Part shown: piece after piece, positions 43,717 through 52,878 of the stretch
Numbering within the stretch: the stretch's first letter is position 1
Layout: each line of letters starts with the position of its first letter
Translations under genes and position numbers: made by a program
The notes under the pieces: generated by a model
Database searches by the model: none
What the model was told of the DNA's origin: nothing
What the model saw: the letters and a program-made list of their open reading frames with translations, nothing else
Source: Macrophomina tecta
Lineage: Eukaryota; Ascomycota; Dothideomycetes; Botryosphaeriales; Botryosphaeriaceae
DNA: 64,000 nt
Assembly (NCBI GenBank): GCA_024180945.1
Contig: JAKSGN010000002.1
Span: forward strand, 992,001-1,056,000
Reading direction: 5' to 3'

Positions 43717-45176
43717 GATTACATGGACAATATGGGGAACGTTTCCTGATCGGGACTCTCAGGGCGTCTCCGCACCCCAGCCTGATTGACGGCGGCGACG
43801 TCCAGTGTCTAGGCCCTAAGTAGAAGTGCGCGAGTCGTGTCCTGGGCTCTTGCTGCCTTGCAGAGGCTTGCGAACCTGACGGCTGGGATCCAGTGCCCCG
43901 GGAAGAGGTGAGAGCAGACGTCGCGGCGAAAGAGAACAGGCTCTCATCCTTCAGCCTTACGAATCGTAGAGCCTCATGAACGCCTGCGGGCAACGACACC
44001 CGGGTACGACGGCGCTTTGCACGTTTGGAGCTGTTTTAACGTGCTGTAATCTCGCAAACGGAGCCAATTGGTCGCGGCCGTGACGATCGATTGCTGACGG
44101 CGGCTGAGTACGGCTGAAGCGCTGAATTGGGCATACGGCATTGGTATTGCGGGTCCTTGGCCGATGTCCGATGGATGTTTGGGCGCACGAAGCGGACAAT
44201 CGGAAAGGGCTATTTGATAGGTCGCAGATGCGCCAATATTCAGCTGGTCGAGGGCGCCACGCGTGGCTCCTGCTGGCCCGCGTTGCGAGCTGCAGCTTGT
44301 TCTCGTTACAGTACGCACCTCTCCGCATTCCGATCGCACATTGCAGTTCTCGCCGCCAAGGATACCGCTCGGCTAGGCGACATCTGCCAGAAAAGGATGC
44401 ATGTAGCGAAGGATCGCAGCGCTGAGCGGGCACCTTATATAGATTGCTGACAAAGCTAGGGGGTCCGGCCTATCCTGCGCACTCACGCCCCCACCTGCGG
44501 GTTCGGGGCCCGAGGCCTACCGTCATGGACTGTATTGCTCTATCAGTCGAAGTCTCTCCCAGACCAGAGCTAAAAGCGCAGGTCCCCTCAAACCTTAACG
44601 CCGCATTCCCCCAGTAACGCGCCCTCATCAGTCGGGCAGACGGGGTTTAAGCCTAAATCATCCTTGCGCGCTAGTACGCACTGACTTTGTGGAGGCTGCC
44701 GAACCGCCGAGATATTGGGGTTGTCAGCATCGGTCAAGAGTTCAACCGCATGGGGCGACGGATGGAGTATTTTCTTCCTGCTGCTGACGCTGTATTAACC
44801 GCAATCAATGACGTCACAACAGTCGCCATTGCCAAGCTGGTCTCTCCACTGTACGACGTCGCTGTGAGGCAAAAGCATTTGTCCTGGGTTGAGCTGGCAT
44901 ATGCGGAGCTCCAGCAAGCATTTAGATACAGAACTCGCAAGCGTTTTCCATTTGCATGATTGCCTACGCTGCCCATGCGCCGTACTTTAATCTGTCGCGT
45001 AGGGGTATGTCGTTGGCAGCAGCGTTATGCTGGCGTAGTTGACAGAAGCCATCTGGATGTCGCCTGGAATCGATACGTTTTTTCTTTTTCTAATGTCAGG
45101 GTATAAGACGTTTCCCCCGCGAGCCGACATCAGGCATACCGCGCGCACGGTACCGCAGACGTTTCCAGAGCCTGGC
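43717..45176. other. Intergenic, no gene supported
   Basis: 1.46 kb between two minus-strand genes. A plus-strand frame of 69 codons from an ATG at about 44750 and other short frames show no family resemblance. No tRNA or repeat recognised. Confidence 0.4.
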
Positions 45177-46807
45177 CTACTCCTCGTCTGTAACCTGAAC
45201 ATCCTCAGCCTCACTTCCTAGCTCATCCTGCACAATATTCCCTTCCTCATCCTCCTCGCCTTCCTCTTCATTGTCATCATCTTCATCCTCGCTGCTTGTA
45301 CCTTCTCCCTCGCTCTCGCCCTCAGAGCCGGGGTCATAGTCTTCCTCGTCTTCGTCTTCTTCGTCCTCAAGCATTCTCGCAGCCTTCTCCAACTCTGTTT
45401 CTCCATCATCCGCTGCCGTTTCGCCACCCTCTCCCTTGCCCTCGCCTGGTCCGTTGACATTATACATTTGTGCCTTACGCTGCGCTGCCATCGATGCATC
45501 GTTCAGGCCATGCTCCTTGATGTACTGATCGATGCCAGTATAATCTGCCTGGTCAATCATAGAGAACTCGATCTCTTGCGATTTTTCCTCGGGACCCGAG
45601 GGATTTGTCGTGATGTTTAGGTTAAATGTGCGCTGCAGCACGGACGTGTAAGAAATGGACTCAACCGAGCCGAACGAGAAATACACCAGGGGCTTCTTGA
45701 AACCGAAGACAATGCCGACGCTGGTGAAGAAGAGGAAGCCTGGAGTCCTTGTCAGCTTAGCCAATTATGAGATTCACTGATCACCCGTTCTCACCCTCTT
45801 TGCTCCCTCTGAAGGCTTTCACATGAAAGCCCGGTTCGCCTTTACGGTGGCTCTGAGGTATGGTGCTCTGGAATTCCTCCTTAGTCGGAAAGACAACTTT
45901 CTTTCCGAATGGTGCCAAAAAAGTATCGAGCCGTTCTGCCATAATGTTCGGGCTGGCCTCCGCACCCGCCTCCAATTCCTTATTTGTCGGTTCCTGGAAA
46001 GTCCACACCATCTGCTCCGGTACCGTCGTGCCTTCGGGGACTGCATTCACGCCATCGTTGTTCTTGGGTATGACAATGAAGTGCCATTGCTTCTTCGCTT
46101 TCTCCGGGATCGGAAGGCAGAAAATTTGCTCTGTGGGAAGAGACGCACCGTCAGTAGGTATGCATCCCACATCACGAGCGCTTCGAAGCAAAGGGCAATT
46201 AAAGAGGTAGCCTCACCAATGTCCCGAAACCCAATGCCAAACTCAACGTTCGCTCCGCCGCCCGAGCAGGCGCGAATACCGCCGCCGGAGCTGTCCCCAG
46301 CAATTCCCGCCCCCACAAGCTGCAGGTTCAGCTTCTTTCGCTGGGGGATCGCGAAGCTCACGTCGGGAAGTGTAAAGTCCGCACCTGAAAAGCTGCTTGC
46401 CCATGCACCCGGTGCCCCTGCCGCCGTCTTCTGCGAATCCGGTCCGTCGAGTTTCCGTTTCTTCGCGGCAGGTTCGTCAGCAGCGGTGCCATTCGTGGCC
46501 GAAGGGGTCTGGCGCAGCTGAAGGATGTACGACGATATGGACGAGAACAGCGGCTGGTGCTGAGGCGACTCTCCTGCAGGCCATTAGCTTTTTCAGAGTT
46601 TCCAATAGCACAAACTGCGGATGGCGGAAAGAACTTACCGATGGCGCTGTACACCCTCTTCTTCAGTTCCGGCTGGTCGGAGAACGCTTGCTCAATTTCA
46701 GCTATGCTCTGTGTCGCAGCTGCCGGGCTGAGTGCTGGCTTAGAGGGTGCTTTCGCGGCGGTCGCGGCGGCAGGCGGCCGCGATGATATGGCAGTGAATT
46801 GCGACAT
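45177..46807 (-). CDS. RTT106: Histone chaperone Rtt106
   Basis: 474 residues in four exons: 46639-46807, 46217-46573, 45795-46130 and 45177-45739. Introns of 65, 86 and 55 bp have GTAAGT, GTGAGG and GTGAGA donors and CAG acceptors. Rtt106 binds H3-H4 (favouring K56-acetylated H3) and acts in replication-coupled nucleosome assembly and silencing in the nucleus. The N-terminal helical segment (residues ~36-58) reads [22 protein letters not shown]. The double pleckstrin-homology region follows, with [32 protein letters not shown] and the hallmark [20 protein letters not shown] (about 299-318). Residues ~395-474 form a very acidic Glu/Asp tail. Exon joins reproduce the family sequence across all three introns. 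Length matches the yeast protein (455). Confidence 0.94.
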
Positions 46808-47407
46808 TGGTAGTCGCGACTTTGGTAGATGTGTTGAGGTGTTATTGTTGTCGTGCACAAAGCCGGTCGACACGGCCTGTTTCCCTTCGCGTCTGGCGGA
46901 GCGAGGCGAACGCCACCGCGCGCTCCGCGTTTTGGCGCGAAAGGCTATCCCGACGTTATATTTCTCTGTTACCTCTACCGCCTCTGTGAACAACTACCAT
47001 GTTTTGATCGGCATCATGGAAAGCCTTTCATTTCGAATGAGCAGGTCCACTGCGCTTTCCAGCAAGAACCTATGGAGCGATGTAGCACTCGGCCCAGTAT
47101 ATTTGCAGCGAGAAATGCCCCCCCGCCCCTCCTTTCGCTTGAACCCAAGACATCCGTTGCCAACCCACAGAGCTAATCATTTTTCTCCTATCAGTATTTT
47201 TCCCCTTGAACCACGCGAATTCACTGTTTTATGGGAGTTCGCGTAAAAACTGGACTGAGCCAGCACCTTGATCCGGTACGACAGGAGTTACTTGGGGTAC
47301 GCCGAGGCTTACTGTTCGATTACGCCCGTTACGCCCCCCCAGGATATACCTCGCAATATGCTCAACCTGCGTGCTTTGATCCAGAGAACCGTCCTCAGCT
47401 TGAGGTC
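46808..47407. other. Intergenic, RTT106 promoter
   Basis: 600 bp upstream of RTT106 and downstream of the RGG protein gene. No conserved element recognised; short frames only. Confidence 0.4.
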
Positions 47408-48720
47408 TTAGTTTTTCTTCCTTCCTAGCTGCTTCCCTTCTGCTTCCGTCAGCCTCTCATGCGCCTCCAAGACCCGCTCCTCGGCCTTCAGCAGCTTGTC
47501 ATCTGCCTTAGGATGCACCTCTACCTTCGATCCTGTCTCTGATGTTACGAGCTCATCCTGCATCTTGTGGGCATATTTAGAAGCTCCAAGACCAACTCCC
47601 TTCACAGCCGCCATGAATTCCTCGGGACTGGCAAGTTTGCCAATTTTGTCAGTCAACGATGGGGGTCTGCGGCTCGTAGTGAAGATCGCTCCAGAGGAGC
47701 TGCTTTCTACAACGGAGCTGCCTCTGCTGGTGGTTGAAATAGAGCTGTCTGTACGGTCCATCACGAGAGCAGCTCGGGTGTTATTTGAGAAAGAGGCAGC
47801 ATTCGTCCGTTGTACCGCAGGCTGCTGTGTGTGGAAACCGTTATGGCGATGGTTGTTCAGAGTAAAAATGGACCGGTTTTGCATCGGCTGACCGACGTGG
47901 TTACCAATCATCGAGGTGGCCATCTTGTTGTTAGCACGAACGACAGAGGTATTCTTCTTCCTGCTCGCACCGCGCGGTGAAGTCAGTCCTTGATCGGTGT
48001 GAATGTCGGTATGAGGGTCAAAGGATCCAAGGCGTTCAGCACCATTCCTTCCAGAGCTGTCACGCCTGTATCCACCACGGCCAGTGTTTCCATAGCCTCC
48101 ACGCATCGGAGGTCCAGAAGGCGCCAAGTTGTTGGACTGGTTTCTCTGAGCAGGTGTGCGGCCGCGTCCTTTGCCCGAGTAGGAACCCTTGAATTGCAGG
48201 GCCTTAGCGAGAGCCAGTGGATCATCGTCCTTGCCCGGGTCATCCAGAATAGGAGGAAGAGCTGGCCGGCTATTCCGGCTCGGAGGCGGGCCGAACATGG
48301 TTCGATTTGGGCCGTGATCTCTGCGTTGAGGCTGCTGGATGGCCTCTCCACGTGCCTGACGATTGAGGCGGAACAGCTGGCCGTCGTGAAGACGATCTTG
48401 CTTCTCGGCGTCAATGTCACGATCAGTGGTCGTAATGTGGAAATCTGCATCGCACACTATCAATCGAAGACTCTAAGCATAGTCCAAGATTGAGCCTTAC
48501 TCTTCCATCCAGTCAGTAGGGCGCTCTCGGGACCAGTCTGGCGCACGGGCTGATTCGCGAGCATTTGCGGGAGTCGCGAGCGCAGGAAAGCATCGCCGCG
48601 GCCGCCTGAAGCAAGGACATTCTCGCGGTTGTAAGTACCCAGCTCATACCTGAAAGCGTCGGCCTGGTCCTCGTCGTCAGGCTGAGCGGGGCGCCCACGG
48701 CCGTTAGGCATGTCGGACAT
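47408..48720 (-). CDS. RGG-containing disordered protein with C-terminal coiled coil
   Basis: 418 residues in two exons, 48501-48720 and 47408-48444, with a 56-bp intron (GTAAGG...CAG). Not recognised by family. The N-terminal 70 residues contain DAFRYELGTYNRENVLASGG and an acidic EDQADAF. Residues ~130-220 are Arg/Gly-rich with RGG/GRGG repeats (MRGGYGNTGRGGYRRDSS), typical of RNA-binding or methylated disordered regions. Near the C-terminus comes a short conserved-looking SPEEFMAAVKGVGLGASKYA segment, followed by a charged coiled coil (LLKAEERVLEAHERLTEAEG). A role in RNA binding is an inference from composition. The open frame extends 24 codons upstream of the chosen ATG; 48720 is preferred as the first ATG of the acidic MSDM start. 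Confidence 0.68.
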
Positions 48721-49098
48721 GTCGGCGGAGCAGGACGTGGCTGCGTCTCGTCGGAGAAGCGCCAGTAAGATGTACGAATCTGAAACCGCCAATAGATTTT
48801 TGAGGTGATGCGGAAGACGTGTCGCAGTCGGGGTGAGTTGCGAAGGTGCAAGGTGTGCCTACCAGAAAGAGCTGTGCGGATGCTGCCACCACTCAGCCAC
48901 TAAGCCGCTTTGGGAACAAAGCAGAATGGTTAGCAAGAATGTCAACAAGTATGGCCAGACCATCTTTCGGCCACTATCTGCTGGTGAGCTAATTGTCTGC
49001 AAGACCCTCCTTCCGTCCGATGCGCCTCTGCAGCGCTTGCGGCTAATGCTGTGACGAAACGACGCGCTGCTTGAGATCAGTTTTCAACCCTCTCGTCC
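48721..49098. other. Possible bidirectional promoter
   Basis: About 380 bp between the RGG protein gene (minus) and the proposed first exon of the decayed zinc-finger gene (plus). No clear TATA box. Confidence 0.3.
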
Positions 49099-49384
49099 AT
49101 GTCATCACATCCTTCGACGACACCCCCCACCGCATACTGCTCGAACAGCAGTCAAATCACTGAAATGTAGTCTTCAGAGTTAGAGAAGGGTCTGTCTCTG
49201 CCGATTCGAAGCAGCCCGGGGTAATGTCACCCTTCCATTCAAGATCTTCATGACCGCGCTGCACCCAAATTACCGCAGACCGTGTCCCCGCTCTTGCTTG
49301 CAGGCGTTCATCCTCATCACATCTTCGGTTGCTAACGATCGCGGAGGCATCATTTCGCTCTGACTATCCCTGCTGGCCTAGCCA

Positions 49385-49392
49385 TACAGGAG
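49385..49392 (+). repeat. hAT target-site duplication, left copy
   Basis: TACAGGAG, identical to 52252-52259. Eight bp is the duplication length diagnostic of hAT transposons. Confidence 0.93.
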
Positions 49393-49413
49393 CAGGGTGG
49401 CAATCAATTCAAT
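49393..49413 (+). repeat. hAT left terminal inverted repeat
   Basis: 21 bp beginning CAGGGTGGCAATCAATTC, the exact reverse complement of 52231-52251. Similarity ends abruptly after this. Confidence 0.93.
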
Positions 49414-49535
49414 AATATTGACGGTCAATCAATATTGACCAATGTCTTGGCAATCAATCAATCAACTGAGGTCTGTCATTTTCGTCAATCAATCAATTGC
49501 TCCGGGCCAGTTGATTGACGATATTGATTGACGGC
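49414..49535 (+). repeat. hAT left subterminal CAATCAAT repeats
   Basis: Many copies of TCAATCAAT and its complement ATTGATTGA in both orientations, mirrored by 52117-52230 at the other end. In hAT elements such subterminal motifs bind the transposase. Confidence 0.8.
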
Positions 49536-49662
49536 TTACCTTGTATAGAAAGCAGCTTTGATGATCATCTCGCTCTTGTGGCGCTCAAGCCACGTCAGGC
49601 TAGCCTTTTATCTGATACACTCTTGGCACACAACGTGTCGGGCACATTCTCTTGGCAGCTAG

Positions 49663-49670
49663 TATATAAA
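49663..49670 (+). promoter_or_regulatory. TATA box of the hAT transposase gene
   Basis: TATATAAA about 100 bp upstream of the transposase ATG at 49769. Confidence 0.65.
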
Positions 49671-49768
49671 CGCTCTCTCAGAATGGCTAGAAGGGACAGC
49701 TGAATCTGCTCTTTCAGATCCGTTCTACATTTTCTCAGCAGCTCAGCAGCAACTCTCCCACTATCAAG

Positions 49769-51993
49769 ATGGACTCTAGCAACGATCAACACTCTGTTTT
49801 AAGCCTCTCTAGCGCGCCCACTAGCCTCTTTTCCTCTCAACCGGACTCAGATCCTGCGCAACCCACCAATCTTGCCGTTGATGGCCGAGGACCGCGAAGG
49901 GTGGGAGTACCTCCCATGGCAGAAATTCCAGGATACCATGTCACAGAGTCAAAGCAGCGCAGCGGGTGGACTTGGGAGCACGCATATGACATTGAGGACG
50001 TAGAAGGGCGTAAATTCGCTGGGTCTGTATGTACTGCGTGCACAAGAAAGCCCAATAAACCAGCCAGCTTCGCTGCTGCTGGCACTGATAATCAGGCAAG
50101 GCACCTGGTGACTGGAGCAATGCTGCTGAGGATCCTACAGGGAAGCGTCACGTCAAACGGGCCAAGATTTCAGTTGCTCAGCGGCTTGGACTGGATACGA
50201 ATAGGCCTTCAGAGCAGGCTATTGTCAATCGCCTTGTCACATCATTCAATCCGGCGTACTTCCAGCAACTACTCACTGATTGGGTCTCATCTGATAACAT
50301 TCCTTTCCGCAAGCTTGAAAGCGAGAGATTCAGGCGCGTTCTTAGCTATTTGAATCCTGCAGTAACGTCTACTGGCAGCCTTCCAACACACTCTACTGTT
50401 CGTAAATGGCTACTTGATGAATTCAACCGCCATAAAGGGATCGTTGCTGAGCTTCTTCAGAGCTCACCTGGCCTTATACACCTTGCCTTTGACGGCTGGA
50501 CGTCGTGTAATCACCTCTCTCTACTCGGTATTAACGTCTTCTTCCTTACGTTCTCTGGCACGCTTCGCAAGTTCCTTATTGGCCTCCCACACGCCGAAGG
50601 ACGGCATACTGGTGACAGCCTTGCGGAAGAGGTAGCCCAGATAATTATGGAATGGGGCATTGGAGGGCAACTTGGCTACTTTGTCACGGATAACGCGTCA
50701 AACAACGACACGTGCATGGACGCGCTAGCTGAAGAGTTTGGCTTCAATCACAAGCACCGCCGCTTGCGCTGCATTGGCCATATCATAAACCTGGTAGTCC
50801 GCCAGATCCTCTTTGGCAAGGAAGCTGACGCGTTCGAGAACGACTGCGCTCAGCCAAAGGAGCTACTCGCTGAGCTCCTACTCTGGCGCAAGAAGGGCCC
50901 TATCGGCAAGCTTCACAATATCGTCCACTGGATTCAGCGCTCAAACCTTGTCTATCAGAGACTGCACCAACTTCAGCGGAACGAGCAAGCGTTGACTGGC
51001 GAAAACGGCCCTACCTACGAGGTTATAGAAGATAATGCGACACGATGGAACTCTACCTCCGCCATGATTGAGCGCGCAATCAAGCTACAGTCAGTCATTG
51101 ACGCCCTCGTCCTCCACGAAGTTCAAGAATGGGATAAATACGTCAAGCCTCGCACTGCTAGTAGGACTCAGCCAATGCCAGCTAAGACAAAGAACAAGCC
51201 GGCAATCGTGGATGATTATCTAACCTCAGATGATTGGGCAACTCTTGCTGAATATCACTCCATCTTGAAGCCTTTTCATGAAGTCACAATCAGGCTACAA
51301 GCCAACCCAACTAGTGGTAGGTTTGGCGGCTTATGGGAAGTCCTTCCATGCATGGAGTACCTGTTGAACAAGCTGGAGGAGGTCAAGATCCGCACAGATC
51401 AGTATCCTGACTCTCACTTCAAGGTGAACATCAATTTGGGGTGGGCTAAGCTAGATGAGTACTATCAGCTCCTTGATGATACTCCAGCTTACGTCGCAGC
51501 TTGCGCCCTTCACCCTGCCTACCGCTGGGAGTGGATTGAGGATCAGTGGGCATTCAAGAAGAGCTGGATCAAGAAGGCAAAGGCAGCTGTTCTAAAGCTC
51601 TGGAAGGATGAGTATCAGTCAATTGCTATTGCTGAGGACCCACAGCTACTGCAGAAGCGTAAACGCGAACATCTCAGCGAATTTGACAGCTGGCTTGCTG
51701 CCTCCAGGAGGACCAAGCATCTAGATCTGACCGAGGATGAGTACACCTACTGGCAGCTCGATACCTCTCCTACAGATGACGCAGTCACCAATCCAGTTGA
51801 TTACTGGATACTACGCCGCCAGCAATACCCCCGCCTATCACGTATGGCTCTGGACCTCTTTTCTATACCGGCAATGTCGGCAGAGGTGGAGAGGATATTC
51901 AGTTTGGCAGGACAAATGGTGACGCCATTGCGCAATAGGCTGGAGGCCAATACTATAGCAGTTGGGCAGATACTACGCTCATGGAACGCATAA
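49769..51993 (+). pseudogene. hAT transposase, frame broken once
   Basis: ATG at 49769. The first frame (to 50353) carries a BED-type zinc finger: SGWTWEHAYDI, then SVCTACTRK and GTDNQARHL (about residues 70-113). Between about 50060 and 50160 the reading frame changes: the remainder is encoded in the frame open from 50059 to the stop at 51993. That shift equals one missing base (or two extra). The second part has the RNase H-like DDE core, with aspartates in HLAFDGWTS and FVTDNASNND and the glutamate in MSAEVERIFS, plus the C-terminal hAT dimerisation region (YWILRRQQYPRLSRMALDLF). I found no short intron that restores both the finger and the frame; a 74-bp intron (50027-50100, GTATGT...AAG) would fix the frame but delete the CxxC. 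Probably inactive, unless spliced or frameshifted. Confidence 0.9.
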
Positions 51994-52116
51994 GGCATCA
52001 TTGAAAGAAGTTGAGGACTCTATACACGCGGGAGTAGCTATAGCTAGCAAGAGTTAGCTAGATTGTATGGCTATCAATCTCAACACTATGCCAAGCATCA
52101 CGAGATTTTGCTACGT

Positions 52117-52230
52117 GAACCGTGTGTCAATCAATTCAATTCAATCAATATCAACACCTTATTGATCAATCAATTTGACCTTATTGGAAAATCCTATCAA
52201 TCAATCAATCTGGACCCGATATTGACGTTG
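52117..52230 (+). repeat. hAT right subterminal CAATCAAT repeats
   Basis: Dense TCAATCAAT units, including TCAATCAATTCAATTCAATC and ATTGATCAATCAATTTGACC, complementary in style to the left subterminal zone. Confidence 0.8.
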
Positions 52231-52251
52231 ATTGAATTGATTGCCACCCTG
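52231..52251 (-). repeat. hAT right terminal inverted repeat
   Basis: Exact inverted copy of 49393-49413, ending GATTGCCACCCTG. Confidence 0.93.
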
Positions 52252-52259
52252 TACAGGAG
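52252..52259 (+). repeat. hAT target-site duplication, right copy
   Basis: TACAGGAG, identical to the left copy. It also contains the candidate splice acceptor TACAG of the interrupted host gene. Confidence 0.93.
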
Positions 52260-52878
52260 ACGTAAGCCATGCAGCACGAAGCGCTTCACATGCACTAGGC
52301 TAAGGATATCCCAGCAGGACATCACAGACCACTACGCGAAGCATTTCCACTGACGTTATAGACCAGAATACATCTGGGACATCGCATTTCCCAACTCTTC
52401 ATCTGTAGCAACACGGAAATGGATGAGTTCTCTCAAGTATCACAATCCACCTCGCTGACCTGTGGGTAGGTCTTCAGAACAGCCAACCATATCCTGTGGT
52501 CGGGGTGATGCATTCTTTTTAGGCACACTTCACGCTACTCACAGGGGATATTCAAGCATTCCAAGGTCGTTCGGCCGCCACAACGACGCCACGCACACTA
52601 TCTCACCGACAACCCGTCCATCTCGCGGGGAAGTTCGCAAGCCCGGCTAGGGTTACGGTCGTCGCGAGAGCCTCTCCTACCGATACCGTCCGCACATCTA
52701 CGAAACTCGTGCTCGCTGCTGTGCGTGCAACCGTGTCGCCACTTTTGGCAGAGATACACCGAGGTGTCCCGAGAAAGACTGCGACCATGACTTGTGCCAC
52801 AGATGCACTAGAGTAGATACCGCTTTTGGACGGAGCATAAGGGATCTAGTGGACCAGAGAAGGATGGTGGAGGAATAA

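Larger units (their letters stand above)
49393..52251 (+). mobile_element. hAT-family DNA transposon, 2859 bp, with both ends
   Basis: Bounded by 21-bp perfect terminal inverted repeats starting CAGGGTGGCAATCAATTC and flanked by identical 8-bp duplications TACAGGAG. Subterminal zones of about 140 bp at both ends are packed with CAATCAAT/TTGATTGA units in both orientations, probable transposase-binding sites. Inside is a TATATAAA promoter and one plus-strand transposase gene. Intact ends and an exact target duplication point to a relatively recent insertion, although the transposase frame is broken once. It sits in the locus of a decayed zinc-finger gene. Confidence 0.95.
49099..52878 (+). pseudogene. 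Decayed zinc-finger protein gene interrupted by a hAT element
   Basis: Proposed exon 1 is 49099-49166 (ATG; SSHPSTTPPTAYCSNSSQI), then an intron whose acceptor TACAG lies at 49385-49389, preceded by CTGAC. The hAT element splits the locus there. To its right one frame runs from 52252 to the TAA at 52876 with three internal stops (TGA 52351, TGA 52456, TAG 52648). It encodes a C2H2-like finger with classical spacing, FTC-x12-HYAKH (about 52288-52341). Further on is a cysteine-rich module with C-x2-C, then CPEKDCDHDLCHRC (about 52729-52812), similar to zinc modules found in fungal ankyrin/NACHT-type proteins. Function is unknown and the gene cannot make a full protein as it stands. The exon-1 link is an inference; the right-hand coding remnant is better supported. 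Confidence 0.42.

Noticed and set aside
44687..44959. 90-codon plus-strand frame
   Set aside because: It begins at TTG; the first ATG leaves 69 codons with no recognisable domain or promoter.
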